From contig CAZFEC010000014.1 of NCBI GenBank assembly GCA_964517435.1, forward strand, positions 1 to 62,223: a DNA stretch of 62,223 nucleotides. The letters run 5' to 3'. Of the stretch, positions 44,442 to 53,518 are shown piece after piece. How positions within the stretch are numbered: position 1 is the first letter of the stretch; every line of letters begins with the position of its first letter. Origin of the DNA: BS150m-G50 sp964517435. GTDB taxonomy: Bacteria; CAIWAD01; BS150m-G50. The notes below the pieces were generated by a model. The model did no database searches and was not told where the DNA came from. It worked only from the letters and a program-made list of their open reading frames with translations. Both the position numbers and the translations under genes were made by a program.

Positions 44442-45418
44442 TGGGGACTCCGCATCTGCAACCGGACCTCCGCCCGCTGGGACGCAGCGGCATACTGACT
44501 CCGCAGATCGTGATGGGACTGTGGGCCGCCGGCGGCAGCTGGTGGGGCCCGCCGGATGACGACGCCGCCCGCCTGGCGATCGACCGGTCCCTCGAACTGG
44601 GCTATAACGCCTTCGACACCGCTCCCATCTACGGATACGGCCACAGCGAGGAGCTGCTGGGCGAGACGGTGCGGGAGCGGCGGCAGGAGGTGCTGATCTT
44701 CACCAAGGGCGGGCCGGTCTGGGACGAGCGCCGGCGCGTCAAGCTGGATCTCACGCCGGCAGGCCTCCGCGGTCAGCTGGATAAAAGCCTGCAGCGGCTG
44801 CAGACCGATTATGTCGACCTCTACCAGATCCACTGGCCCGGCCAGGATCTGATTGCGGCGGAGGTGATGGATACGCTGGTGGCGATGCAGAGCTCCGGCA
44901 AGGTGCGCGCCATCGGTTGCTCCAACTACAGCCTGGCGCAGCTGCAGGAATCCCATCGCTTCGGGCATTTCGACAGCCTGCAGCCTCCCTTCAACCTGGT
45001 GAGCGACCGGGTCGCTGACGAGATCCTGCCGTTCTGCGCGCGGGAAGAGGTCGGCGTCATCACCTACGGCCCCCTGCTGCGCGGGATTCTGACCGGCAAG
45101 TACCTGGAGGAACCTCAGTTTCCCACAACCGACATTCGCAGCAGTGACGCCGATTTCCAGGGGGAGCGTTTCGCGCGCATCAACCGTTTCGTACATGAGA
45201 TGCTGGTGCCGCTGGCTGAGGAAGCCGGCACCAATGCCGCCTCGCTGGCGCTGGCCTGGAACTACCGTCAGCCGGGCGTCACCGCGGCCATCGCCGGTAT
45301 CCGCAGCCCCCAACAGGTGGAGGATAACCTGCGGGCAGTGACGCTGACGGAAGAGCAGTGGGAGCGGCTGGAAGCGGAACGCGGCCGGTTAAGGGAAGAT
45401 CTGAGTACAATCGAATAG
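44438..45418 (+). CDS. Aldo/keto reductase
   Basis: 326 residues. Catalytic tetrad positions: Asp and Tyr in AFDTAPIYGYGHSEELLG, Lys in LIFTKGG, His in YQIHWPG. The C-terminal AIAGIRSPQQVEDNLRA is the NADPH-binding segment of the YajO/voltage-channel-beta-like group. It reduces aldehydes or ketones with NADPH; the substrate is unknown. It is coupled to the TPR gene (ATGATG overlap) and followed 12 bp later by thioredoxin. Confidence 0.93.
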   Translation: MMGTPHLQPDLRPLGRSGILTPQIVMGLWAAGGSWWGPPDDDAARLAIDRSLELGYNAFDTAPIYGYGHSEELLGETVRERRQEVLIFTKGGPVWDERRRVKLDLTPAGLRGQLDKSLQRLQTDYVDLYQIHWPGQDLIAAEVMDTLVAMQSSGKVRAIGCSNYSLAQLQESHRFGHFDSLQPPFNLVSDRVADEILPFCAREEVGVITYGPLLRGILTGKYLEEPQFPTTDIRSSDADFQGERFARINRFVHEMLVPLAEEAGTNAASLALAWNYRQPGVTAAIAGIRSPQQVEDNLRAVTLTEEQWERLEAERGRLREDLSTIE

Positions 45419-45430
45419 AAAGGAGCCGTC

Positions 45431-45754
45431 ATGGCTGAACTGGTAAACCTGAACGAGGCCGATTTCGAGGCGCAGGTGCTCAAGAAGTCGAACCTGGTCA
45501 TCGTCGATTTCGGCGCCACCTGGTGCGCGCCCTGCAAGAAGCTGCACCCGCTGCTGGAGGAGTTGCTGGATGAATTCCCGGGAGAGGTGGAGGGCTTCTA
45601 CGTCGATGTCGGAGTCAACACGCAGATCGCCCGCGACTACGGCGTGATTTCGGTGCCGCAGACTCACTTCTTCAAGGGAGGCGAGCATGTGGACCAGGTG
45701 GTGGGCCTGAGCAAGAAGAGCAAGTACCAGGAACTGATTGAGCAGTACAAGTAG
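45431..45754 (+). CDS. Thioredoxin
   Basis: 107 residues, no signal peptide. Active site ATWCAPCKKL (CAPC rather than CGPC) and the cis-Pro in GVISVPQTHFF. AAAGGAG precedes the ATG. It is a cytoplasmic dithiol reductant. It is followed by a membrane-anchored TlpA-like thioredoxin, so the two may form a redox pair across the envelope, which is inference from adjacency. Confidence 0.93.
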   Translation: MAELVNLNEADFEAQVLKKSNLVIVDFGATWCAPCKKLHPLLEELLDEFPGEVEGFYVDVGVNTQIARDYGVISVPQTHFFKGGEHVDQVVGLSKKSKYQELIEQYK

Positions 45755-45763
45755 GAGCGCAGC

Positions 45764-46273
45764 ATGAGACAAGGCAATTTTATCCTGACGTTGTGGCTGG
45801 GCGCAGCCATGGTGATCCTGACCGCTTGTGGCGGCAAGGATACCGCGCAGGCGGACAACGCCGCGCCCCAGGTCAAGGAACAGATCATCGACCTCAAGAA
45901 TTTCGACCTGGCCAGCCTGGCCGGCAAGGTTCGCATGTACGAACTCTGGGGCGTCTGGTGCATGCCCTGCATCCTCTCCATGCCGAAGGTGCAGGAGCTG
46001 CACGAGCAGTACAGCCCGCATCCCGATTTCGAGCTGCTGGTCGTCAACACCGCCTGGCGCGGCGACAATCCCGACCGGGTCAAACAGTGGCTCGACAAGA
46101 ACCCGCACTACACCTTCCAGGTCTACTATGACGGCGAGCACAAGCTGTCGCAGCAGTACCAGGTTAAAAGCATTCCGCGCACGATCATCATCGGTAAGGA
46201 TAACCAGGTCCGCTTCAACGATCACCCGATGAAGCTGACGCACGAGTTCCTGGATCAGCTGCTGGCGGAATAA
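45764..46273 (+). CDS. TlpA/ResA-like thioredoxin lipoprotein
   Basis: 169 residues. A lipobox (VILTAC, Cys ~25) after a hydrophobic signal, then a thioredoxin fold with WGVWCMPCILSMP as the CxxC site and SIPRTIIIGKD as the cis-Pro segment. Proteins of this type keep periplasmic thiols reduced, for example in cytochrome c maturation. It lies nine bases after thioredoxin. A large palindromic element starts four bases after its stop. Confidence 0.92.
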   Translation: MRQGNFILTLWLGAAMVILTACGGKDTAQADNAAPQVKEQIIDLKNFDLASLAGKVRMYELWGVWCMPCILSMPKVQELHEQYSPHPDFELLVVNTAWRGDNPDRVKQWLDKNPHYTFQVYYDGEHKLSQQYQVKSIPRTIIIGKDNQVRFNDHPMKLTHEFLDQLLAE

Positions 46274-46277
46274 AACC

Positions 46278-46473
46278 AAGAATCTCTCGCAAAGCACGCG
46301 AAGGACGCAAAGGAAGAAAAGACATTAATATTGTTAGGTAGAAGATGGCTTAAGCAACTGGCGCAATGAGTTAGCGACAAAAAGCGTTTCTACTCCGGTA
46401 ACACCCGGAGCCAGCTACCATCTAACCATAATTCTCTTCTTTGCGTTTCTTTGCGATCTTTGCGAGAAATCTT
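46278..46473. repeat. ~196-bp imperfect palindromic element
   Basis: Left arm 46278-46318 (AAGAATCTCTCGCAAAGCAC...) and right arm 46432-46473, whose complement begins AAGATTTCTCGCAAAGATCG, match over about 40 bases with repeated GCAAAG words. A partial inner pairing (GGTAGAAGATGG against CCATCTAACC) and a central hairpin CTCCGG/CCGGAG are also visible. It contains no ORF or transposase and is followed by T6. It is probably a dispersed repeat element or an oversized terminator. Confidence 0.75.
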
Positions 46474-46598
46474 ATTTTTTCCTCCCCCCTCCTTCTATTG
46501 TCATTGCACCCCGAGAATAGTATTTTACCAGTATAGCCCGACCTTTTACTTGTCGATTTAACACTTATACAGCTTTCATCCACTCAGGGGAGCTCATA
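46474..46598. other. A/T-rich leader region of PLD-like gene
   Basis: Low-GC stretch between the palindromic element and the ATG at 46599. CAGGGGAGCTC provides the ribosome site. No promoter pair with correct spacing could be set with confidence. Confidence 0.4.
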
Positions 46599-49025
46599 AT
46601 GCGCAAATTGCTGATCTATATCGGAGCGGCGTTCTTTCTCTCGCTGTCCAGCCTGCCCGCCGCGGTTCTGATCCATGAAGTCCACTATGACGTCATCGGC
46701 AGCGACAACGGGGAATTCGTCGAACTGTACAATAACGGCCCGGTCGATGTCGATCTCTCCGGCTGGTACTTCGGCGACGAGGAAACCGAAGGGGGCGGCG
46801 AATCGATGAACGCCTTCCCGGGCGGTACGATCATCTGCACCGAAGACTACCTCCTGATCGCCCGCGATGCGGTTGAATTCGAAGCCCACTTCGGTCTGGC
46901 GGCGGATGTCATCATGCCCTTCGCGCTGGGCAACAGCGGCGACGAGGTTATCCTGTCCCACAGCTGGTACGCCGACTACGAAGATGTGGTGGCTTTCGAA
47001 AGCGGCGTTTTCGCCGGCGTGACGCCGCATCCGGGCGTCGCCAGCGGCCATTCGCTGGAACGGCTGACGCCGACCACCGACACCGACGACTGCTCCGCAG
47101 ATTTCGCCGATATCGATCCCCCGACACCGATCGCCGCCGACTGCGAGCCGGGTCCGCCGACCCAGGGGACGATTTCCGCCTATTTCAACAGTTCAGTCGA
47201 CGCCACCTATGCCGTCTACGCACCCGCCAATGGTTACGATGACCTCGCGGCGCGTCTGGTCCAGATGATCGACGCCACCCAGGTTTCCCTCGATGTCTGC
47301 ATCTACAACCTCACGCTCAGCGAGATCTCCGATGCCATCATCGCGGCTCACAACCGCGGCGTCAGCGTGCGGGTGATCATCGAAGACGGCAACCACAATT
47401 CCTACACGCAGGCGATCGAAAATGCCGGCATCAATCTTATCGACGATGCCTACGGAAGCAATCCCGGCTCCGACCTGATGCACAACAAGTTCGTTCTGTT
47501 CGACTACCGTCTGGACGAAGGCGATGAGGATGATCAGCTCTGGACCGGTTCCTTCAATTTCACCTACTCGTCGGATGTTTATGACGACAACAACGTGCTG
47601 GTGGTTCAATCCGGTTATCTCTGCGATGTCTATCTGGACGAATTCAACGAGATGTGGGGATCCACTGGCGAAACGCCCTCCAGCGCCAACAGCCGTTTCG
47701 GAAACAACAAGCTCGACAACACCCTGCACAATGTCGTGATCGACACCACCGACGTCGAAATCTACTTCTCCCCCTCCGACGGCGCCACCTCCCACCTGAC
47801 CCAGCTGATCGCTACGGCGAACTACAACATCTACTTCTGCATCTTCTCTTTTACCCGCACCGATGTGGAGGATGCGCTGCACGCCCGTTTCAACGCCGGG
47901 GTGCCGGTGCGCGGCGTCTTCGATTACGCTCAGGGCAGTTCTCCCTATTCGGTCTACCCGGATATGGCCGGCACCGGCGCTGATCCCTGGAATCCCCCCG
48001 CCGATGTCTATATGGACGGCAACGGCTCCGGCCTGCTGCACCACAAGTATATCATCATCGATCCCCATCATCCCGCCTCGGATCCGGTGGTGGTCACCGG
48101 TTCGATGAACTGGTCCACTTCGGGCGGCTTCTACAACGATGAGAACATGATTGTGATACATGACGCGCGTATAGCCGACCAGTATTTCCAGGAGTTCGCG
48201 GCCCGCTTCACCGCCGCCGGCGGTACACTGCCGGGCGGTGACAACGATGTCACCATCACCGAGATCCAGTACACGGAGGATCCCTTAGGCGTGTCTCCCT
48301 ACGCCGGCGCGATCGTCAACACCGGCGGTATCGTCACCGGTGTTTTCAGCTTCGGCTTTTTCCTGAGTGAGGATAACGGCGCGCCCTGGAGTGGCGTTTA
48401 TGTCTACAACAACACAATCCTACCCGCCGTCGGTGACTCGCTCAGCCTGACCGCCACGGTGTTGGAGTATTACGACATGACGGAATTGAGCGACGTCACC
48501 GATTACACTATCCACAGCAGCGGCGCTACGCCGACTCCCCTCAGCCTGACCTGCGCTGAAATTTCCGCCGAACAGTACGAAGGCTGTTTCCTGCAGGTGA
48601 GCGGACTGACCGTGGTCAATCCCGATCTCGGCTACGGGGAGTGGAGCGTTACCGACGGCACCGGCACGCTGGTGGTGGACGATATGGGCAGTTACACCTA
48701 TGTCCCCGTGGTGGACGATACGATCGCGCAGCTGACCGGGCTGCTGTACTATTCGTTCGACGCCTTCAAACTGGAACCGCGGGACGATGGCGACTTCCTC
48801 TTTGAAGTGCCGGGGGTAACCGATCTGGCTGTCACCTATGACAGCGGCGTCGTCACCCTGACCTGGAGCGCGGTACCCGGCGCCGTCAGCTACAGCATTT
48901 ACGCGGCCGCGACGCCCTATTTCGATCCCGCGCCGGAGTACCATCTGGTCGACACCACCGAACTCACCTACCAGGAAGCGACGGGAGGTCTCGACCGCTT
49001 CTACCGGGTGGTGGCGGTGCACTAG
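46599..49025 (+). CDS. Secreted phospholipase-D-like protein with lamin-tail domain
   Basis: 808 residues with a signal peptide (IGAAFFLSLSSLPAAV). Residues ~25-165 are a lamin-tail-like domain (LIHEVHYDVIGSDNGEFVELYN, DLSGWYFGD). Two phospholipase-D HKD half sites follow: HNKFVLFD near residue 290 and HHKYIIIDPH near residue 485, each followed by a GSFNFT / GSMNWS strand, so the catalytic pair is complete. The rest is an OB-like domain and a fibronectin-III-like end. Such proteins are nucleases or phospholipases outside the cell. No PNPFN sorting domain is visible. One motif copy at 48153 reads V-I-H. Confidence 0.87.
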   Translation: MRKLLIYIGAAFFLSLSSLPAAVLIHEVHYDVIGSDNGEFVELYNNGPVDVDLSGWYFGDEETEGGGESMNAFPGGTIICTEDYLLIARDAVEFEAHFGLAADVIMPFALGNSGDEVILSHSWYADYEDVVAFESGVFAGVTPHPGVASGHSLERLTPTTDTDDCSADFADIDPPTPIAADCEPGPPTQGTISAYFNSSVDATYAVYAPANGYDDLAARLVQMIDATQVSLDVCIYNLTLSEISDAIIAAHNRGVSVRVIIEDGNHNSYTQAIENAGINLIDDAYGSNPGSDLMHNKFVLFDYRLDEGDEDDQLWTGSFNFTYSSDVYDDNNVLVVQSGYLCDVYLDEFNEMWGSTGETPSSANSRFGNNKLDNTLHNVVIDTTDVEIYFSPSDGATSHLTQLIATANYNIYFCIFSFTRTDVEDALHARFNAGVPVRGVFDYAQGSSPYSVYPDMAGTGADPWNPPADVYMDGNGSGLLHHKYIIIDPHHPASDPVVVTGSMNWSTSGGFYNDENMIVIHDARIADQYFQEFAARFTAAGGTLPGGDNDVTITEIQYTEDPLGVSPYAGAIVNTGGIVTGVFSFGFFLSEDNGAPWSGVYVYNNTILPAVGDSLSLTATVLEYYDMTELSDVTDYTIHSSGATPTPLSLTCAEISAEQYEGCFLQVSGLTVVNPDLGYGEWSVTDGTGTLVVDDMGSYTYVPVVDDTIAQLTGLLYYSFDAFKLEPRDDGDFLFEVPGVTDLAVTYDSGVVTLTWSAVPGAVSYSIYAAATPYFDPAPEYHLVDTTELTYQEATGGLDRFYRVVAVH

Positions 49026-49051
49026 AACTGACCTGTTCTTGTAACCCAGTG

Positions 49052-49078
49052 AGCCCTCCCAACCGGGAGGGCTTTTTT
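49052..49078 (+). terminator. Intrinsic terminator after PLD-like gene
   Basis: AGCCCTCCC-AACC-GGGAGGGCT followed by T6, ~27 bases after the stop codon. A classic rho-independent terminator. Confidence 0.9.
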
Positions 49079-49242
49079 ATCGCCAGGAGACGCCTAGGCA
49101 TAATGCGAGTTACTTGCGTTTGTGCCGTCTGGACCACTTATTACGTCTCGCGCCAACTATATTGATCCGCCGCCGCAGCCAACCACTGCCGGCGGCCTCG
49201 TTAATCAATAGGCAATAGAAACAACCAGCTCAGAGGTTCCAC

Positions 49243-51000
49243 TTGCAGATCCGAGGGTGGAAGGGCCTGCTGCCACTGCCTTTGCTCCTGGCGCTGTTCG
49301 CCCTCCTCACCGTTTCGATTTATCGGGTGGAGCAGCAACGCAACCTCGCCGATCACCAGACGCGTCAGCTGTTGCTCGCCCGCCAGGCCAGTCTCGGCAT
49401 CCATTCCTTCTTCGACCACTGCCTGAACGATCTCGTCTACCTCGCGGGTACCGCTCCGATCATCAACTTCGATTCGGACGGCAAACAGATCATGCAGGAT
49501 TGGCTCGTCAGCAGCCAGGAACGGGTGCGGGCGATCACCCGCCTGGATGCGGAAGGGCGCATTCTCTTCACGGTTCCCTTCAATCCCGACGCGATCGGCG
49601 TGGATGTCTCACAACAGAAACATGTGCTGCAGCTGCAGTCGGCGCAGACCCCGCTGATCAGTGATGTCTTCCACGCCGTGCAGGGTTATGACGCCGTCGC
49701 CATCCAGGTGCCGGTTTTCGACGAAGACCGGTTTGCAGGCGGTCTCGAGCTGCTGATTCCCTTTGAACACATTGCGGCCCGGTATCTGGACAACATCGCA
49801 ACCGCTTCCGGCAGCGAGATGCTGGTCATCAGTCGCACCGGCCAGGTTCTCTATTCGCAACTGCCGGAGCCGGCCTCTTCCGCCTTTTCGGACCCCGACA
49901 GTGTAACCGTCAGTGACAGCTATGGGGAACTGCTGGCAGCGATGCGGTCCAGCCGCGAGGGAGTGACCACCTTTACCCTGCCGCCGGAGGTGACACACGC
50001 GGAAGCGGACCTCGCCTACTACGCCGCCTACTGTCCCGTTCAACTGCTCAACACCTTCTGGTCGATCTGCATCTCCGATCGCGAAGATGAAGTGCTGCGT
50101 GCCTCCGCGGTTTTCCGGCAGCGCCTGCTCTGGCTGGGTGGCGTCATACTGTTGATCGTGCTGGTTTACTTCTACTACTTCCTGAACGCGCGGATGGTCC
50201 TGCGGGCCGAGCGGGAGCTGCACGAGATGGAGATCACGCTCCAGCAGGCCCGCAAAATGGAAGCGTTGGGTACCCTGGCCGGCGGCGTCGCTCATGATTT
50301 GAATAACATCCTCTCCGGACTGGTCAGTTATCCCGACTACCTGTTGACCCAGGTGAGTCCCGAGAGCAAACTGCGCAAACCATTGGAAATAATTCGGGAA
50401 TCGGGCCACAAAGCGGCGACCACCGTACAGGACCTGTTGACCATGGCCCGCCGCGGTCTGGAGTCGACTGAGCTCATCAACCTGAACGACGTCGTCCGAA
50501 GCTACCTGGCCGGTCCGGAATGCGCGATACTGCGTACGGAATTTCCCGGTCTGAAACTGGAGGCCGATCTGGCCGACGACCTGCAGAGTGTTTCCGGTTC
50601 CACCGTACATGTCGCCAAGACGATCATGAACCTCGTCACCAACGCAACGGAAGCGATGACGGACGGCGGTGGCAGGATCAGGATCACAACCACCAACTGT
50701 ACGCTGAACGACGAACAGATGCGGGAGGAGGGCGTCGAGACCGACGACTATGTGCAGCTCTCCATCCAGGATGACGGAGCCGGTATCCCACCGCTGGACC
50801 AGGAGCGCATCTTCGAGCCGTTCTACACCAAGAAGAAGATGGGGCGCAGCAACAGCGGTCTGGGTATGGCGGTCGTCTGGGGAATCGTGAAGGATCACGG
50901 CGGGTTCATCGAGCTGCAGAGCGACCCGGGGCAGGGCGCCACCTTCGATGTCTATCTGCCCGGGGCGGACGGCTCCCGCCCGCAAGGACAGGACACCTAG
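49243..51000 (+). CDS. Membrane sensor histidine kinase (Cache-like sensor)
   Basis: 585 residues from a TTG at 49243 with AGAGG upstream. One N-terminal and one mid-protein membrane helix (~10-28 and ~290-310) enclose a ~260-residue periplasmic domain of double-Cache type. H-box GGVAHDLNNILSG, N-box LVTNATEAM, and G-boxes DDGAGIPP and SNSGLGMAVV form a complete kinase core of the NtrB/HisKA type. No response regulator is adjacent. Its stop overlaps the stop of the converging gene by four bases. It is the only complete kinase in the window. Confidence 0.92.
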   Translation: MQIRGWKGLLPLPLLLALFALLTVSIYRVEQQRNLADHQTRQLLLARQASLGIHSFFDHCLNDLVYLAGTAPIINFDSDGKQIMQDWLVSSQERVRAITRLDAEGRILFTVPFNPDAIGVDVSQQKHVLQLQSAQTPLISDVFHAVQGYDAVAIQVPVFDEDRFAGGLELLIPFEHIAARYLDNIATASGSEMLVISRTGQVLYSQLPEPASSAFSDPDSVTVSDSYGELLAAMRSSREGVTTFTLPPEVTHAEADLAYYAAYCPVQLLNTFWSICISDREDEVLRASAVFRQRLLWLGGVILLIVLVYFYYFLNARMVLRAERELHEMEITLQQARKMEALGTLAGGVAHDLNNILSGLVSYPDYLLTQVSPESKLRKPLEIIRESGHKAATTVQDLLTMARRGLESTELINLNDVVRSYLAGPECAILRTEFPGLKLEADLADDLQSVSGSTVHVAKTIMNLVTNATEAMTDGGGRIRITTTNCTLNDEQMREEGVETDDYVQLSIQDDGAGIPPLDQERIFEPFYTKKKMGRSNSGLGMAVVWGIVKDHGGFIELQSDPGQGATFDVYLPGADGSRPQGQDT

Positions 51001-51854
51001 CCCTCCACCAGGATCTCCGCTTCGGCTACCGGCGTCGCCGACGCCGCCAGGTCGAACATCTCACTGTCATCGAGATAAGGCTGGACGACGGGACGCTGCA
51101 TATTGACCAGCTGCTGCAGGATGCGTCCCAGCTTGTGCGCTTCGTCCAGGATCGTCTGCAGTTTGCCGCAGGCGTTCTCATTTCCTTCCAGCTGCGCGGC
51201 AAGCAATTCGGCGTTGCCGGCGATGGCGGTCAGGGGATTGTTGATTTCATGGTTGAGCGTGGTCACCAGCCGGCTGATAGTGGCCAGCTGTTCCTGCTCG
51301 AGGAGTTGCGCCTGCATCCGGCGCAGCTGCGCGTAGCTGCGCTGCAGTTCTGCGTGCGACCGGCGCAGCCGCTTCACCAGTTCCAGGTTGCGGATGATGA
51401 GGGCGGCCTGGCTCCCCAGCACCGCCAGCATGTCCAGATCGATGCCGTCGAAGGCGTGCGGTTCCGGATGTCCGAAGTTGAGCACGCCGACCAGCTCCTC
51501 CTCGACCACCAGCGGTACCGAAATGAAGGAGCGCAGCGGATCGTCACGCCGCTCGCGCAGTCGTTGAATGTCGGTCAACAGCAGCGGGCGCCGCCGCCGC
51601 GCCACCCAGGCCGCCAGCCCTTTCCCCAGTTCGAAATCCACCGGCAGGATCAGATTGACTTCGCGGCCGCTCTGGGCGCTGCGCTTCAGGCAGTCGTCCC
51701 CGGAATCGTAGAGATAGAGGGTGGCGTCCCGCCAGGGAATTACCTCCCGGGTCAGCTTGAGCAGGAGCGAGGGCGTGGTATCCGGATCGCGGGTGGACTG
51801 GATCAGGGCGCCCAGTTTGGCCAGCATATCCAGCGCTTTCTTCCCGGTCATCAT
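50997..51854 (-). CDS. GAF-DHp protein lacking a kinase ATPase domain
   Basis: 285 residues from the ATG at 51854 (GGGGAA upstream). Residues ~15-160 are a GAF domain (LILPVDFELGKGLAAWVARR, ISVPLVVEEELVGVLNFG), then a coiled coil and an H-box RLVTTLNHEINNPLTAIAGN near residue 210. The protein stops ~70 residues later, with no N, G1, F or G2 box, so it cannot bind ATP in the usual way. It may be a phosphotransferase, a phosphatase, a partner of another kinase, or a scaffold. It is the last gene of the minus-strand flagellar operon. Confidence 0.82.
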   Translation of the reverse strand: MMTGKKALDMLAKLGALIQSTRDPDTTPSLLLKLTREVIPWRDATLYLYDSGDDCLKRSAQSGREVNLILPVDFELGKGLAAWVARRRRPLLLTDIQRLRERRDDPLRSFISVPLVVEEELVGVLNFGHPEPHAFDGIDLDMLAVLGSQAALIIRNLELVKRLRRSHAELQRSYAQLRRMQAQLLEQEQLATISRLVTTLNHEINNPLTAIAGNAELLAAQLEGNENACGKLQTILDEAHKLGRILQQLVNMQRPVVQPYLDDSEMFDLAASATPVAEAEILVEG

Positions 51855-51870
51855 TTCCCCGTGTTTACGT

Positions 51871-52134
51871 TTAGAGACAGCTGTCGACGCTGCCGTCCCG
51901 CAAATGGCCCACCCGTTTGAGTACGATGCGCGGCTGCAACCGTTGCACCAGCAGCAGGATGCGCTCACCGATGACGAACCGGTCGCGGCTGTCGAAGGGC
52001 AGGGTCACACCTCCCAGCGAGAGGTACCAGCGGCTGCCGCTGCCCTGGCCCTTGACCAGGGCGGTCAGGATTTGACCCCGGCGCAGATTACGCCGCAGTT
52101 GCGCTATCTCGGCATCTTGTGCGGACCGCCTCAC
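51871..52134 (-). CDS. Small basic beta-rich protein, unknown
   Basis: 87 residues from a GTG at 52134, with GAGGA upstream inside the end of the preceding gene. The core (GQILTALVKGQGSGSRWYLSLGG, then IGERILLLVQRLQPRIVLKRV) has alternating strands like small OB or FliK-N-terminal-like modules. I do not recognise a family. It is two bases from the AMIN/TPR gene and 16 from the GAF-DHp gene, so it is co-expressed with them. Confidence 0.6.
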   Translation of the reverse strand: MRRSAQDAEIAQLRRNLRRGQILTALVKGQGSGSRWYLSLGGVTLPFDSRDRFVIGERILLLVQRLQPRIVLKRVGHLRDGSVDSCL

Positions 52135-52136
52135 CT

Positions 52137-53489
52137 TCAGGCTTCCTCATTGTCCCCGGCCGCGGCTTCAGCCACCGGCTGCTCGCTTTCTTCCTGGCGC
52201 AACTGCAGGATAAGACGTACTTCATCCTGGCTGAGGCCCAGGGTTTCGGCGATTTCGGCCGTACCCTTTTTCTTGTCCGCCAGCCGGTAGACCTCCTGGT
52301 CGCGCGCATAGCCGGTACTCTCCTCCGCGGGTGGAGCGGGGGGAGGCGGTTCCGGGGTATCCACCGCCGCCGGTGGCACCTCCGCTTCCGTTTCCGGCGC
52401 GGTCTCCGGCTGCTCAGCTGCGGAGGGGGCATCAGCTTCGGTTGCGGGGGAGGCTTTCGCTCCGGTTGCGGGAGTGGCTTCCGTCTCCTCCTCCGCATGC
52501 GCCTGCGCGAATCCGGCCAGGTGCGCGTGCTCCGACCAGCGGCGCCAGATCAGCCAGCCCACGCCGAACAGGACCGCTCCCGCCAGTAGTGAGAGCAGGA
52601 TGATCAGGCTCAAGTGTGTGGCGCGGCTGGGTCCGTCGGCAGTCCCGGCGGCGTCATCCCCCCGCGCTGCGAGGTCGGCTCGCTTCCCGCGCGTCCGTTG
52701 CCGGTCGCCTTCCTGTCCGGCGAGCAGACGGGTAACGGGGACCGTATAGCGGGACTGCATCAGCAACGGCTCCAGGTGCGACATTGCCAGCGACTCGATT
52801 CCGGCCGCCAGGTAGAGCGCGCCGAGCCGGTAATGCAGGGTGTCGTTGTCCGCATGCAGCGTCAACTCCTCCTCCAGGATACGGCAGGCGGTCAGTGGGT
52901 TGCCGGACGCTTCCAGGGTGGCCGCGATGGCCAGCAGTTGCTGCAGATCCTGCAGCGCGGCGGGTTCGGGTTCCGGCTTTTTACCCGCCACCGGTTGTGA
53001 TACATCCACCGGCTCGACCGTCTTGACCGGTTTCCGTACCGGTGGTGTCACGGCCTGTTCGGTACGGCTGACGGGCGGAGACACCGCGACTGTTTCCGCG
53101 CTGCGGTGAAGGAAATCGACGATGAAGCGGAAACCATTTCCCCCTCCCTGACGGAAGGCGTGTACTTCAAATACCTCGTTGACCGCGATCCGGTAGGTCA
53201 ACCGGTTCGGATAGATCTCCAGCAGGTTGATGCTGGTGACGAAGGGACTGGTCGGTTGCTGAAAGTGCTTGGCCAGCAGCTCCACCTCGCTGGTGAACCG
53301 CAGGTCGACATAACCCTCGTCCAGATGACGTTCGGTCGCTACCGGTGCCCTTTCGCTGAGATCGAAAACAATCCGGTAGTAGGTTTCATGCGGAGCGTGG
53401 CGGATGTCGACCAGACTGGGCACCGCCGCCGCGGATTGCAGCGCCAGCAGCAGGGCGATGGCCGGCGCTGTTACTCGCAGCCCGGACAT
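52137..53489 (-). CDS. AMIN-TPR membrane protein with flagellar-operon-type C-terminal helix
   Basis: 450 residues from the ATG at 53489, chosen for AGAAGAGGTG upstream and the signal peptide (APAIALLLALQSAAA). Residues ~25-115 resemble an AMIN beta-sandwich (RIVFDLSERAPV, RLTYRIAVNEVFEVH, RFIVDFL), followed by Pro-rich linker and TPR-like helices. A single membrane helix (IILLSLLAGAVLFGVGWLIW) lies near residue 290, then an acidic Pro/Ala-rich linker, then a cytoplasmic helix-turn-helix-like end, EIAETLGLSQDEVRLILQL. That end recurs in small proteins of flagellar operons in other phyla. It probably bridges the envelope between peptidoglycan and a cytoplasmic motility regulator. Motif copy at 52997. 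Confidence 0.75.
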   Translation of the reverse strand: MSGLRVTAPAIALLLALQSAAAVPSLVDIRHAPHETYYRIVFDLSERAPVATERHLDEGYVDLRFTSEVELLAKHFQQPTSPFVTSINLLEIYPNRLTYRIAVNEVFEVHAFRQGGGNGFRFIVDFLHRSAETVAVSPPVSRTEQAVTPPVRKPVKTVEPVDVSQPVAGKKPEPEPAALQDLQQLLAIAATLEASGNPLTACRILEEELTLHADNDTLHYRLGALYLAAGIESLAMSHLEPLLMQSRYTVPVTRLLAGQEGDRQRTRGKRADLAARGDDAAGTADGPSRATHLSLIILLSLLAGAVLFGVGWLIWRRWSEHAHLAGFAQAHAEEETEATPATGAKASPATEADAPSAAEQPETAPETEAEVPPAAVDTPEPPPPAPPAEESTGYARDQEVYRLADKKKGTAEIAETLGLSQDEVRLILQLRQEESEQPVAEAAAGDNEEA

Positions 53490-53518
53490 GTAACACCTCT
53501 TCTGTTTTGATACCGGTC

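Noticed and set aside
46335..46430. Core of the 46.3-kb palindrome as a tRNA gene
   Set aside because: It does not fold into a cloverleaf with conserved T-arm bases. No tRNA or rRNA gene was recognised anywhere in the window.
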